From: Pseudomonadota bacterium
GTDB taxonomy: Bacteria > Pseudomonadota > Gammaproteobacteria > Burkholderiales > Nitrosomonadaceae
Assembly (NCBI GenBank): GCA_018240285.1
Contig: JAFEGA010000018.1
Location: 1 to 64,000 of the forward strand
Length of the DNA stretch: 64,000 nt
Direction of reading: 5' to 3'
Shown piece by piece: positions 44,968-52,837 of the stretch. Made by a program: the position numbers and the translations under genes. The notes below the pieces were generated by a model. The model saw nothing but the letters and a program-made list of their open reading frames with translations. It did no database searches and was not told the DNA's origin. The first letter of the stretch is position 1, and each line of letters begins with the position of its first letter.

Positions 44968-47790
44968 TTAAAGCTGCCGCCCGGTTTTCGGATCGTACGC
45001 CACTGGCACCGGTACGACCTGATCGGTCGGCAGCACTTCCACCCATTGATCGAATACCTCGAAATCTTCACCGCCCTGCAACGCACGGAAACCGCCTTGC
45101 AGCGGATAAAAACCATGTTCATACACCTTGTCCACCGGCGTCGCCGATACGCGGTTATCGTCGTTGATCTCATCACTCGGATAACGCCCCACTTTCATCG
45201 ACTTGGCGTGCTTGTCGGCGACCACATCGCATAAATGGTTGATGGCGTCGCGAATCGTCACGTTCGGCCCGCTGTGCGGAATTTTGCCCAGCTCGTCGAG
45301 CGGCGCAACGTAATTGTCATCCAGCCCGTCGGTACCTTCCACATGCAGCCGTTGCAGCCAGTTCATGGCCGCGCGTTCCTTGCCGGGCCGGATCGGAATC
45401 ACCGCTTTAACCCACGGTGCATTCAGGAACGCATTGCGCATGTTGTCGCCGTCGAGCTGCAACAGCCAGCCCAGCGATGCGCCCAGCTTGGCGGGATCGG
45501 ATTCCTCGGTGATGTAATAGTTATCCACGCGGTTGTCGTGCGTCCCGCCCCAGGAGACGGTATCCATCGATGCAATTTGCGTATTCTCGATAGCGGATGC
45601 CGCGGCTGTGACCAGGTTTTTCGTCAATTTGGCCTTGATTTGCGCATGCACCGAACCACCCGCCGGTGCGGCTGCGGGCACGACAGTAGACGGTTTGCGG
45701 ATACCGCCCAAGCCCTGATGGCTGCGATGCAGGCGCGGCCGCCACCATTCCGGCGCAACAAAGTACAGCATTTTGTCGATGTCGAAAATCGTGTTGAGCA
45801 GTTCCGACACCACGTGCCGCGTACGGTCGTCCGGCATCGGCAAGCCCTTGGTCAGCATGTCTTGGATCAGGCAGCGGTACACCACGATGCGCTCTTCCTC
45901 GCGCAAATCCTCATACTTGCGCGGCTCAACGCGCGACATTTTGTTGATGCGGTCGCGCGCCGCTTCGACAAATGCCTGTTCGTACTCGAACTTGGATTTT
46001 TCGTTGAACTCCTTGATCTTCTGCTCGTTCTGCGCGGTGACTTCGTCGTTCAGCTTTTTGGTTGGCTGCCAGGTAATCTTGGCCACCACACGCAGCGGCG
46101 AAACATTGCGGAAGTTCACATGTTTGACCCTGACGGAAAAACGGATCGCGCCGGGTGTGTCTTCCTGCACTTCGTCCAACTGCAAGCGGATATCGTTGCC
46201 GCCATAATCGAAACTGATGAAACCGGCTTCGCCGTATTCGTAGCCCGGCTGATCGCATTGCGCCTTGAAGCCGCCAAACTTCCATTGAATCTGTTCCGGT
46301 TCACCTTCGTTGGTATCCAGATTGACTTCCTTGCCTTCGGCGTACACTTCGTCCATGTCGTCTTCCGGCAGCGTGTCTTCAGTCTTCGGCACGAACGGAA
46401 TGTCGATGTTCAAGTCGGTCGTCACCGGCTGCGGCATCGGAATCGCTTCCGGCGGCGGTATCTCACCCACCTCGGGGCCTTTGGCCAAGTGCACGAGTTT
46501 AGCAATCCCCAATTGGCGGCCCGGATCATCGACATACGTTTGCCAGCACAAATACGTGCCGATGTCCTGCACCTGCACGCCGACTTGGCGCATTTTGCGG
46601 CGCATTTCGTAATTGAGCAGATCGGGCGTGGTGTTGTTCAGCACATAGCGCTTGCTCGAGGTATCGGTGGTTTCGGTGACGGTGCGGAACGTCGATTTGT
46701 AGTTTTTGCGGATTTCGGTGGAAATTTTCTCGGTCTGCTGGCGCATGTGCTTGTGCGTGACTTCACGCGCCTTTGATTGCGTATTAGCCATGTCGATGCT
46801 GGCGGACGCGCTGGCGCTGCCGCCGATCCAGCTCTGGTTGGCGGTGGCGTTCATGCCGAATTTGGTGTCGGACTTGTTGTCTTCCTTCACCGCCTGCGAC
46901 AATTCATCTTCCTCGGTCAGCGATTTCTCGGTCTTGAGCGTCGTCTCCAGCGCTGTTTCCATCGTGCGTTCGACCAGTGTGCGGCGCGTACTCACTTCGA
47001 CCAGCTCCACGCTGCTGCCCGGACTGAGCCACACATGCCCCACCGCCGGACCAAGAAACGTGTCGAATTCAAAGAAATACTGCCGGAACAAATGCACGAT
47101 GCCGATCGGCGACAGCCCGGCGCGATCGAGATCCTTGAACGGATCCATGTAGTCGAGCGGATCCTTGAAACTGAGCAGCTTTTGCAGATTCGCCAGTTGA
47201 TTGTCTTGCTTGTAGAACAACTGCTTGAGGGTCTCGTACTGCTTGGTTTGCTTCAAGTGCAGCACATAACCGGCGACCGTGGATTCGCGCTGCAACTGCT
47301 CCGCCGCCAGTTCGTTGGCGGCTTCCACGCTGCGAGGATTCGCCCGCGCGTCCTGCGCGGTCTTGTACCACTCGGTCACCTTGGGAATCACCTCTTGGTT
47401 CAATGCCGTCTTGATGCGATCGGCATCGATCAGCCTGTCCCAAATGCGCTCGTCGTAACGCTCCAGCGGCGGCAACTCGCGCGTCAAATTCTCGATGACG
47501 AAACTGCCCATTGCACCATAGGCCCCCTTGCGCGGCACATCGCCGCTGCCGTTTTCCAGACGCGAGATCTTTTGCAGTACACCGCGTTCGTCCAGCACCA
47601 TCTCGAAATTACCGCGGAAACGCTTGAACAGTTGCTCGCGCGCTTTGCTCAAATCCGCGCTGAACCCCTGTTCTATGCGCTGCCTGATACGCTTCGATTT
47701 CCACCCGATCATCGGCTGGTACACGCCGAAGATCTCGCTATCGTAAGGCAGGATATTTTTGTAGCGCGAAAAGTCGTTGATTTTTCTCAT
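44968..47790 (-). CDS. Large protein of unknown function, first gene of a two-gene operon
   Basis: I do not recognise this 940-residue protein. It has no signal peptide or obvious membrane helix. Residues about 1-230 are charged and helical. Near 260-400 comes a stretch with many Thr/Ser/Glu (GSSVELVEVSTRRTLVERTM, ETTLKTEKSLTEEDELS), then a small-residue alternating run (GGSASASASIDMANTQSKA) and more Thr-rich strands (TFRTVTETTDTSSKR). The centre (450-640) is acidic then beta-rich. The C-terminal 200 residues include APWVKAVIPIRPGKERAA and HVEGTDGLDDNYV. The alternating stretch could be a beta-hairpin such as those of aerolysin-type pore formers, but this is speculation. An AAGGAG site lies eight bases before the ATG. 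Confidence 0.7.
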   Translation of the reverse strand: MRKINDFSRYKNILPYDSEIFGVYQPMIGWKSKRIRQRIEQGFSADLSKAREQLFKRFRGNFEMVLDERGVLQKISRLENGSGDVPRKGAYGAMGSFVIENLTRELPPLERYDERIWDRLIDADRIKTALNQEVIPKVTEWYKTAQDARANPRSVEAANELAAEQLQRESTVAGYVLHLKQTKQYETLKQLFYKQDNQLANLQKLLSFKDPLDYMDPFKDLDRAGLSPIGIVHLFRQYFFEFDTFLGPAVGHVWLSPGSSVELVEVSTRRTLVERTMETALETTLKTEKSLTEEDELSQAVKEDNKSDTKFGMNATANQSWIGGSASASASIDMANTQSKAREVTHKHMRQQTEKISTEIRKNYKSTFRTVTETTDTSSKRYVLNNTTPDLLNYEMRRKMRQVGVQVQDIGTYLCWQTYVDDPGRQLGIAKLVHLAKGPEVGEIPPPEAIPMPQPVTTDLNIDIPFVPKTEDTLPEDDMDEVYAEGKEVNLDTNEGEPEQIQWKFGGFKAQCDQPGYEYGEAGFISFDYGGNDIRLQLDEVQEDTPGAIRFSVRVKHVNFRNVSPLRVVAKITWQPTKKLNDEVTAQNEQKIKEFNEKSKFEYEQAFVEAARDRINKMSRVEPRKYEDLREEERIVVYRCLIQDMLTKGLPMPDDRTRHVVSELLNTIFDIDKMLYFVAPEWWRPRLHRSHQGLGGIRKPSTVVPAAAPAGGSVHAQIKAKLTKNLVTAAASAIENTQIASMDTVSWGGTHDNRVDNYYITEESDPAKLGASLGWLLQLDGDNMRNAFLNAPWVKAVIPIRPGKERAAMNWLQRLHVEGTDGLDDNYVAPLDELGKIPHSGPNVTIRDAINHLCDVVADKHAKSMKVGRYPSDEINDDNRVSATPVDKVYEHGFYPLQGGFRALQGGEDFEVFDQWVEVLPTDQVVPVPVAYDPKTGRQL

Positions 47791-48071
47791 GACGGACGCT
47801 CCTTTCGTTGAACATGCCGGTAGGGATTAGGAACACATCGGTTTACGACTATAGGCAAATCTGTGCAACCCGTCAAACTGCAGGAATCACGTCCTTGCTA
47901 TCCTAGACTGGCAGCGTGTAAACACCGCAGAGATTAAATCGATTTGCTTGAAGTTAAAGCAGATTTTTATATACAGCAGCTAGTGCTTGAAAATCAGTTT
48001 GAGATGATTTTGGAGAAAGCTTCATGCAAACAGAGTTTACATACAAATATGTCGATTTAAGCCACTAATAT

Positions 48072-48878
48072 TTACCACTTCTGCAGATCATCATAATGAA
48101 TTATAGGTAAAGGATTTTCCTTAAATTGAACCAAGCGCTCTTCAGAATCATTTGGAATATCAAGAAAATAATTTAGTAACTTAATTCGAATATCCTCATT
48201 TGGAACAACAACCATATTCACATCACTACGATTAAACTTGTAATGAGCTACACCACTGCTCTCTTCAACAATACCAAGTTGCAAATCAACAGTTGACGGA
48301 ACAAGTCGCCATTCTCGCTCTTTATAGTAAAGATCAATTTCTTTAGTTTCGTCACGAGCAGGACCAAGATCACCCATTTCTTTATCAAAAGAAAAGGCAT
48401 AGATCGCACTGTTTACATATTGATTCAGCACTTCTGTAGTAAACACAACTTCTCCATCTTTATTCATAAGCTTAAACTCAGAATCATTCGCTAACTGATT
48501 ACGTATTGCCATCATGAACTTAAATTGATCCCAAAGATGCCAATAGGGAACTCCTCGTCTTTCATTATTATGATTACTTGTGGCGTAGTCGACAAAATAT
48601 CTTGCTGGATTACCACCAGAATTTTTCACAAATGACTTTTTGAATCCAATGCCAAATTTACCGTAAATAGACGTATGATCATCGCATTCCTTCAAAGGAA
48701 TATCTGTAAAACAAATAACTTGATTAAAGACAAATGCACCATCTGGGAACTTAACTTGCATGGCAGAAGTACGCAATCCTTGTTCAAATATCTGCTTACA
48801 TACCTCAAGCTGTATCAAAGGATTTTCTTTATTAGAACGAGCAAGAAAATGTATAAGATTGTCGGAAATTATAGACAT
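48072..48878 (-). CDS. AbiGi-like abortive-infection antitoxin family protein
   Basis: A 268-residue AT-rich gene. The protein begins IISDNLIHFLARSNKENPL and contains VICFTDIPLKECDDHTSIYGKFGIGFKKSF, then GGNPARYFVDYA and later YKEREWRLVP. These are the hallmark segments of the AbiGi family (the putative antitoxin of the lactococcal AbiG phage-resistance system). No AbiGii-type nucleotidyltransferase gene is next to it, so it is either an orphan or works with another partner, possibly the adjacent two-gene operon on the same strand 281 bases away. Its AT content differs from both neighbours, suggesting transfer. Confidence 0.65.
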   Translation of the reverse strand: MSIISDNLIHFLARSNKENPLIQLEVCKQIFEQGLRTSAMQVKFPDGAFVFNQVICFTDIPLKECDDHTSIYGKFGIGFKKSFVKNSGGNPARYFVDYATSNHNNERRGVPYWHLWDQFKFMMAIRNQLANDSEFKLMNKDGEVVFTTEVLNQYVNSAIYAFSFDKEMGDLGPARDETKEIDLYYKEREWRLVPSTVDLQLGIVEESSGVAHYKFNRSDVNMVVVPNEDIRIKLLNYFLDIPNDSEERLVQFKENPLPIIHYDDLQKW

Positions 48879-48984
48879 AGTGGATATAGTTTATTCTGAT
48901 GAATCGTTCATTTGAAGTACTTCGCTTGCTTCCATTCCAGAAACAAGCGGCAATTTAGGCATGTTCAGGAATTTGTTGCCAAGC

Positions 48985-50289
48985 CTAATCACCAAAAAAC
49001 CGCCTCAACACCTTAATCATATACCCATGATCCTGCACACCCGCGCTCTCGCGCACGCTGTGCATGGCCCACATCGGGCAGCCGACGTCGACGCTGCGGA
49101 TGCCGAGTTTCGCCGAGGCGATCGGGCCGATGGTGCTGCCGCATGGCAGGTCACTGCGGTGCGTGTAGCGTTGATGAGGAACGCCCGCCTCTTCGCACCA
49201 TTGAATGAAACGCGCAATCGATACGCTTTCGGAGCTGTAGCGGCGGTTGGCGTTGGATTTGATCACCGGGCCTTTGTTGACGAAAACGCGGTGATCGGCG
49301 TCATACGCAGCGGGAAAATTGGGTTGGTAGGCGTGCGCCATGTCGGCGCTGATCAGAAAACTCTGCGCCAGCGCCCGCGCGCTGTCTTCGCGCTCCGTTG
49401 CGGTGGCGATGTGGATGCGCTGCAAGACATCGGCCAAAAAGCTGCCGCCCGCGCCGATATGGCTTTCGCTGCCGATTTCCTCGTGATCGAAAAACGCGCA
49501 CACCAGCGTGCTTTGCGCGGAATCCAGCACGGTATCGTCGAGCAACGCTTGCAATGCGGCGTGGCAGGAAGCGAGGTTATCGATCTGGCTGTCGGCGTAG
49601 AACTCCTGATTCGCGCCCCAAAATACGCCTTTCTGCGTATCGTAAACCGCCAGATCCCACGACAATATTTGCGCGGCATCGATGCCGGATGCTTGCGCCA
49701 GCAACTCGAGGAAATACGGTTTCGGCAACTGCTCGGCGGTCAATTGCGCCAACAGCAGCGGCAGTTCATTTTGTTTATGCAGTTTCAACCCATCTTCGTT
49801 GACGCCGCGATTCATGTGAATCGCCAGATTCGGCAGGCGCAGCAGCGACTGATCGAAGCGCACCGGCTTGTGCCTTAGTTGTTTGCCGTCTTCGAGAAAG
49901 CTGATGCGCCCGGCCAGGCTCAAATCGCGGTCGGTAAAGGTCACGAGAATAGGCCCGCCGTAAATCTCGACACCCAGCCGCGCCAGACCGTCGCTGACCG
50001 TCGCACCGTTCGGCCGGATGCGGAATCCCGGCGAATCGGTATGCGCGCCGACGATCCGAAATCCCGATTCGGCAGGCGTTTTGCGCCCCACCACAAACAA
50101 CACGATCGACGAATCGTCGCGCACCACGTAATAGCGCCCGCCCGCTTGCAACTGCCATTTGGCGGTTTCATCGAGGCGCACGAAGTGAAACTTTTGAATC
50201 GCCGTTTCGACCGAAGCCACCGCGTGCCACGGGCTCGGACTGTTGTCGATGAAATCGAGTAAATGCTTTACTTGTTGTTTAGCTGTCAT
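48985..50289 (-). CDS. apeB: M18-family aminopeptidase (ApeB/DNPEP type)
   Basis: A 434-residue zinc aminopeptidase of family M18, slightly shorter than the yeast and human enzymes. It starts MTAKQQVKHLLDFIDNSPSPWHAV, as usual for bacterial ApeB. The binuclear zinc site is seen in IVGAHTDSPGFRI, ADSQIDNLASCHAAL, FFDHEEIGSES, DMAHAYQP and the final MHSVRE histidine. It removes N-terminal residues, often acidic ones, from cytoplasmic peptides. It stands alone; the next gene is divergent, about 250 bases away. Confidence 0.93.
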   Translation of the reverse strand: MTAKQQVKHLLDFIDNSPSPWHAVASVETAIQKFHFVRLDETAKWQLQAGGRYYVVRDDSSIVLFVVGRKTPAESGFRIVGAHTDSPGFRIRPNGATVSDGLARLGVEIYGGPILVTFTDRDLSLAGRISFLEDGKQLRHKPVRFDQSLLRLPNLAIHMNRGVNEDGLKLHKQNELPLLLAQLTAEQLPKPYFLELLAQASGIDAAQILSWDLAVYDTQKGVFWGANQEFYADSQIDNLASCHAALQALLDDTVLDSAQSTLVCAFFDHEEIGSESHIGAGGSFLADVLQRIHIATATEREDSARALAQSFLISADMAHAYQPNFPAAYDADHRVFVNKGPVIKSNANRRYSSESVSIARFIQWCEEAGVPHQRYTHRSDLPCGSTIGPIASAKLGIRSVDVGCPMWAMHSVRESAGVQDHGYMIKVLRRFFGD

Positions 50290-50536
50290 GATTCGGATCT
50301 GGATTTATTTAGCTTGCTCAGTTGGTTAGTCGATGATTGCGGTTGCATTGCGCCGCCAGAATATACGGAAAGCGGTTACTTCAGTCAAATTGTACCGGGT
50401 GGATAGATACCTCGCGGCACAAACACGGAAATAAATGGTTATTGCGCCGTTCAGCCGCTGCATGAACGCACGGCATTGATGATAGAATCCCGGCAACTTT
50501 ACGATTACCATTCGCCTTTGCCAAGGAATTAGCCGC

Positions 50537-52174
50537 GTGCCGCGTTTTCGACTTAAACTTTTTTCCCCGTTTCTCCAGTTTCTTTATTGCCTGCTTTTTT
50601 TGTTCAATGCACCGGTTGTGTATGCGCTGACTGCCGAAGCGCGTGAAATCGAGCAGCAACTGGCGAAATCCGCCGCGCTTGGATTGAGCAAAAACGCACT
50701 GGGCGATTTGCAGCGCTTTTATAGCGCGCGCCATTATCAACCGGTGTGGGTGACAAAAAATCCGCATTCGCCTTCGCTCGACGCAGCATTGGCATTCATC
50801 GCCAACGCCGACAACGAAGGTTTGCACAGTGACGACTATCAACTGCACCAGCTGCAGCAATTGCAGCCGCATGCGAGCGAATCGTTGTCCTCCGCCAGCG
50901 AACTGGAAGTGCGCACCACGCATGCGGTGCTGACACTGGCACGGGATTTGTCGCGCGGGCGGTTGACAGCAACCGCGGCTGACAAGGATTGGCACATTGC
51001 GCAACCGGCATTCGACGCGGTCGCATTTCTCCAGCAGGCCATCAAGCAGGACCGCTTGCAGCAAGCGCTGGACGATCTGCCGCCGAGAAATCCCGTTTAC
51101 CAACTGCTCAAGCAAACATTGGTGCGCTACCGCCAGCTTGCCGGTAATCATACCGAATGGGTTCATATTCCCAGTTCTCCCTCGATACGGCCGGGCGACA
51201 CACATCCGCATATTCCGCTGATCCGCCAGCGCATCATACAAGCGCATGCCGCCGATGACACTGCCGAATTTCACATCTCGAATACTAAGAGCGAGCGCTA
51301 CGACAACGAACTGGTTGCCGCGATCAAAGCGTTTCAAGCGCAGCATGGATTGAACAGCGACGGCGTGATTGGAAAAAACACCCTCCGCGCGCTGAATATT
51401 CCGCTCGACTGGAAAATACGCCAGCTGCGCATCAACATGGAGCGCCTGCGCTGGCTGCCGCGCGACATGGGCAAACGATACTTGCTGGTCAACACCGCCG
51501 GATTTCATCTCACCGCCATTGAAAACGATGAACCGGTTCTGACCATGCGCATCATCGTCGGACGCGATTACCGCAGCACCCCGAGCTTCAACGGCGCGCT
51601 GTCGCATATGGTGCTGAATCCTTACTGGAACGTTCCGGCCAGCATCGCCACCAAGGATTTATTGCCGAAGCAACAGAGCGACCCGACGTTCTTCACGCAT
51701 GGCGGTTTCAAGATTTATCCCGGCAATAACCGCAACGCCGAACCCATCGACCCGGAAACGATCAACTGGCACAATCTCAAAAGAGGATTTCCGTATTTCT
51801 TACGCCAGGATCCCGGCAAACACAATGCGCTGGGCCGGATCAAGTTCATGTTTGCCAATCCGTTCAATATCTACTTGCACGACACGCCGTCCAAATCGCT
51901 GTTCCAGCGCGATATCCGCACGTTCAGTTCCGGTTGCATCCGGCTGGAAAAACCGTTCGAATTGGCTGCTTTCGCATTGAATCAGGAGAGTTTGCCGGAA
52001 AAATTCATCGAAGATTTGGACAGCGACAAAACCATCACCAAGCATTTACCTAAACCACTGCCGATTTACTTAGTGTATATTACGGCCTGGATTGATGAGC
52101 CAAGCAAATTGGTGCACTTTTATCCCGATATTTATGACCGGGATTCAAGCACTTTACGCTATGCTCGCTGGTAA
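50537..52174 (+). CDS. Periplasmic L,D-transpeptidase (YcbB-like)
   Basis: A 545-residue enzyme that makes 3-3 crosslinks in peptidoglycan or attaches proteins to it. A GTG start is followed by a signal/anchor (LFSPFLQFLYCLLFLFNAPV). Next come a YcbB-type scaffold domain, a peptidoglycan-binding domain near residues 225-290 (IKAFQAQHGLNSDGVIGKNT) and the YkuD catalytic domain. The latter has HDTPSKSLF and the active-site motif SSGCIRLEKP (Cys467). It is followed 44 bases later by a peptidoglycan endopeptidase-like gene, as in E. coli ycbB-ycbK. The two probably form one transcript. Confidence 0.9.
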   Translation: MPRFRLKLFSPFLQFLYCLLFLFNAPVVYALTAEAREIEQQLAKSAALGLSKNALGDLQRFYSARHYQPVWVTKNPHSPSLDAALAFIANADNEGLHSDDYQLHQLQQLQPHASESLSSASELEVRTTHAVLTLARDLSRGRLTATAADKDWHIAQPAFDAVAFLQQAIKQDRLQQALDDLPPRNPVYQLLKQTLVRYRQLAGNHTEWVHIPSSPSIRPGDTHPHIPLIRQRIIQAHAADDTAEFHISNTKSERYDNELVAAIKAFQAQHGLNSDGVIGKNTLRALNIPLDWKIRQLRINMERLRWLPRDMGKRYLLVNTAGFHLTAIENDEPVLTMRIIVGRDYRSTPSFNGALSHMVLNPYWNVPASIATKDLLPKQQSDPTFFTHGGFKIYPGNNRNAEPIDPETINWHNLKRGFPYFLRQDPGKHNALGRIKFMFANPFNIYLHDTPSKSLFQRDIRTFSSGCIRLEKPFELAAFALNQESLPEKFIEDLDSDKTITKHLPKPLPIYLVYITAWIDEPSKLVHFYPDIYDRDSSTLRYARW

Positions 52175-52218
52175 TTTATTCGCACACATTCGCAAGATTT
52201 TCAAGGAGAAAACAGCCG

Positions 52219-52821
52219 ATGATACGAAGTTTATTCAATCAAGCAAACTCATCAGAATTATCAGAACAACAACCCGAATTAAGCCGCCGCCGTTTTTTAC
52301 GTGCAGGATTAGGCGCATGCGCCGTACTGGCTCTACCGATGGGTGCATCAACCGCACATGCGGCGATCCGAAGACCGTTCGAGAAAAAACTGAGTTTTCT
52401 GAATTTACACACCGGCGAACGCACGCAAGCAACCTTCTGGGCCAACGGCCGTTATATTCCGGAAAGTATGCGCGCCATCAATTATGTGCTGCGCGATCAC
52501 CGCACCGGCGACCGCCGCCCGATCGACCCCCAGCTATTTGATCTGCTCTACCTGCTGCAACACAAATTAGGCACCAAACAAGAATTCCACGTCATCTCCG
52601 CTTACCGTTCCCCTGCCACCAACGCCAAACTGGCCGCACAAAACGGTGGCGTCGCCAAGAACAGTATGCATACGCACGGCAAAGCCATTGACATCCGCCT
52701 GCCTGGCCGCAAACTATCCGATATCCGTGCAGCAGCGATGTCACTGCAGATGGGCGGCGTCGGATATTACCCTTCGTCCAACTTCGTCCACTTGGACACG
52801 GGAAATTTCCGTTACTGGTAA
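52219..52821 (+). CDS. YcbK/MepK-like M15-type peptidase (DUF882)
   Basis: A 200-residue zinc peptidase-like protein. The N-terminus has a twin-arginine-like signal (SRRRFLRAGLGACAVLALP) cleaved near STAHA, so it is exported folded. The catalytic domain shows EFHVISAYRSPATNAKL, the zinc site HTHGKAIDIRLPG and the last ligand FVHLDTG. E. coli MepK, with the same arrangement, cleaves 3-3 crosslinks made by L,D-transpeptidases. The adjacent transpeptidase makes this pairing likely here. An AAGGAG site precedes the ATG. Confidence 0.88.
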   Translation: MIRSLFNQANSSELSEQQPELSRRRFLRAGLGACAVLALPMGASTAHAAIRRPFEKKLSFLNLHTGERTQATFWANGRYIPESMRAINYVLRDHRTGDRRPIDPQLFDLLYLLQHKLGTKQEFHVISAYRSPATNAKLAAQNGGVAKNSMHTHGKAIDIRLPGRKLSDIRAAAMSLQMGGVGYYPSSNFVHLDTGNFRYW

Positions 52822-52837
52822 CCGGTTGAAGAATTTC

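Noticed and set aside
45235..47811. Two long plus-strand open frames (513 and 344 codons) opposite the 940-residue gene
   Set aside because: They mirror the codon pattern of the minus-strand gene, have no ribosome-binding sites, and their residues (many His, Arg, Gln) are typical of antisense translation.
50381..51607. A 408-codon minus-strand open frame across the L,D-transpeptidase gene
   Set aside because: The plus-strand gene has clear YkuD and peptidoglycan-binding motifs; the opposite frame shows no family features and is a shadow.
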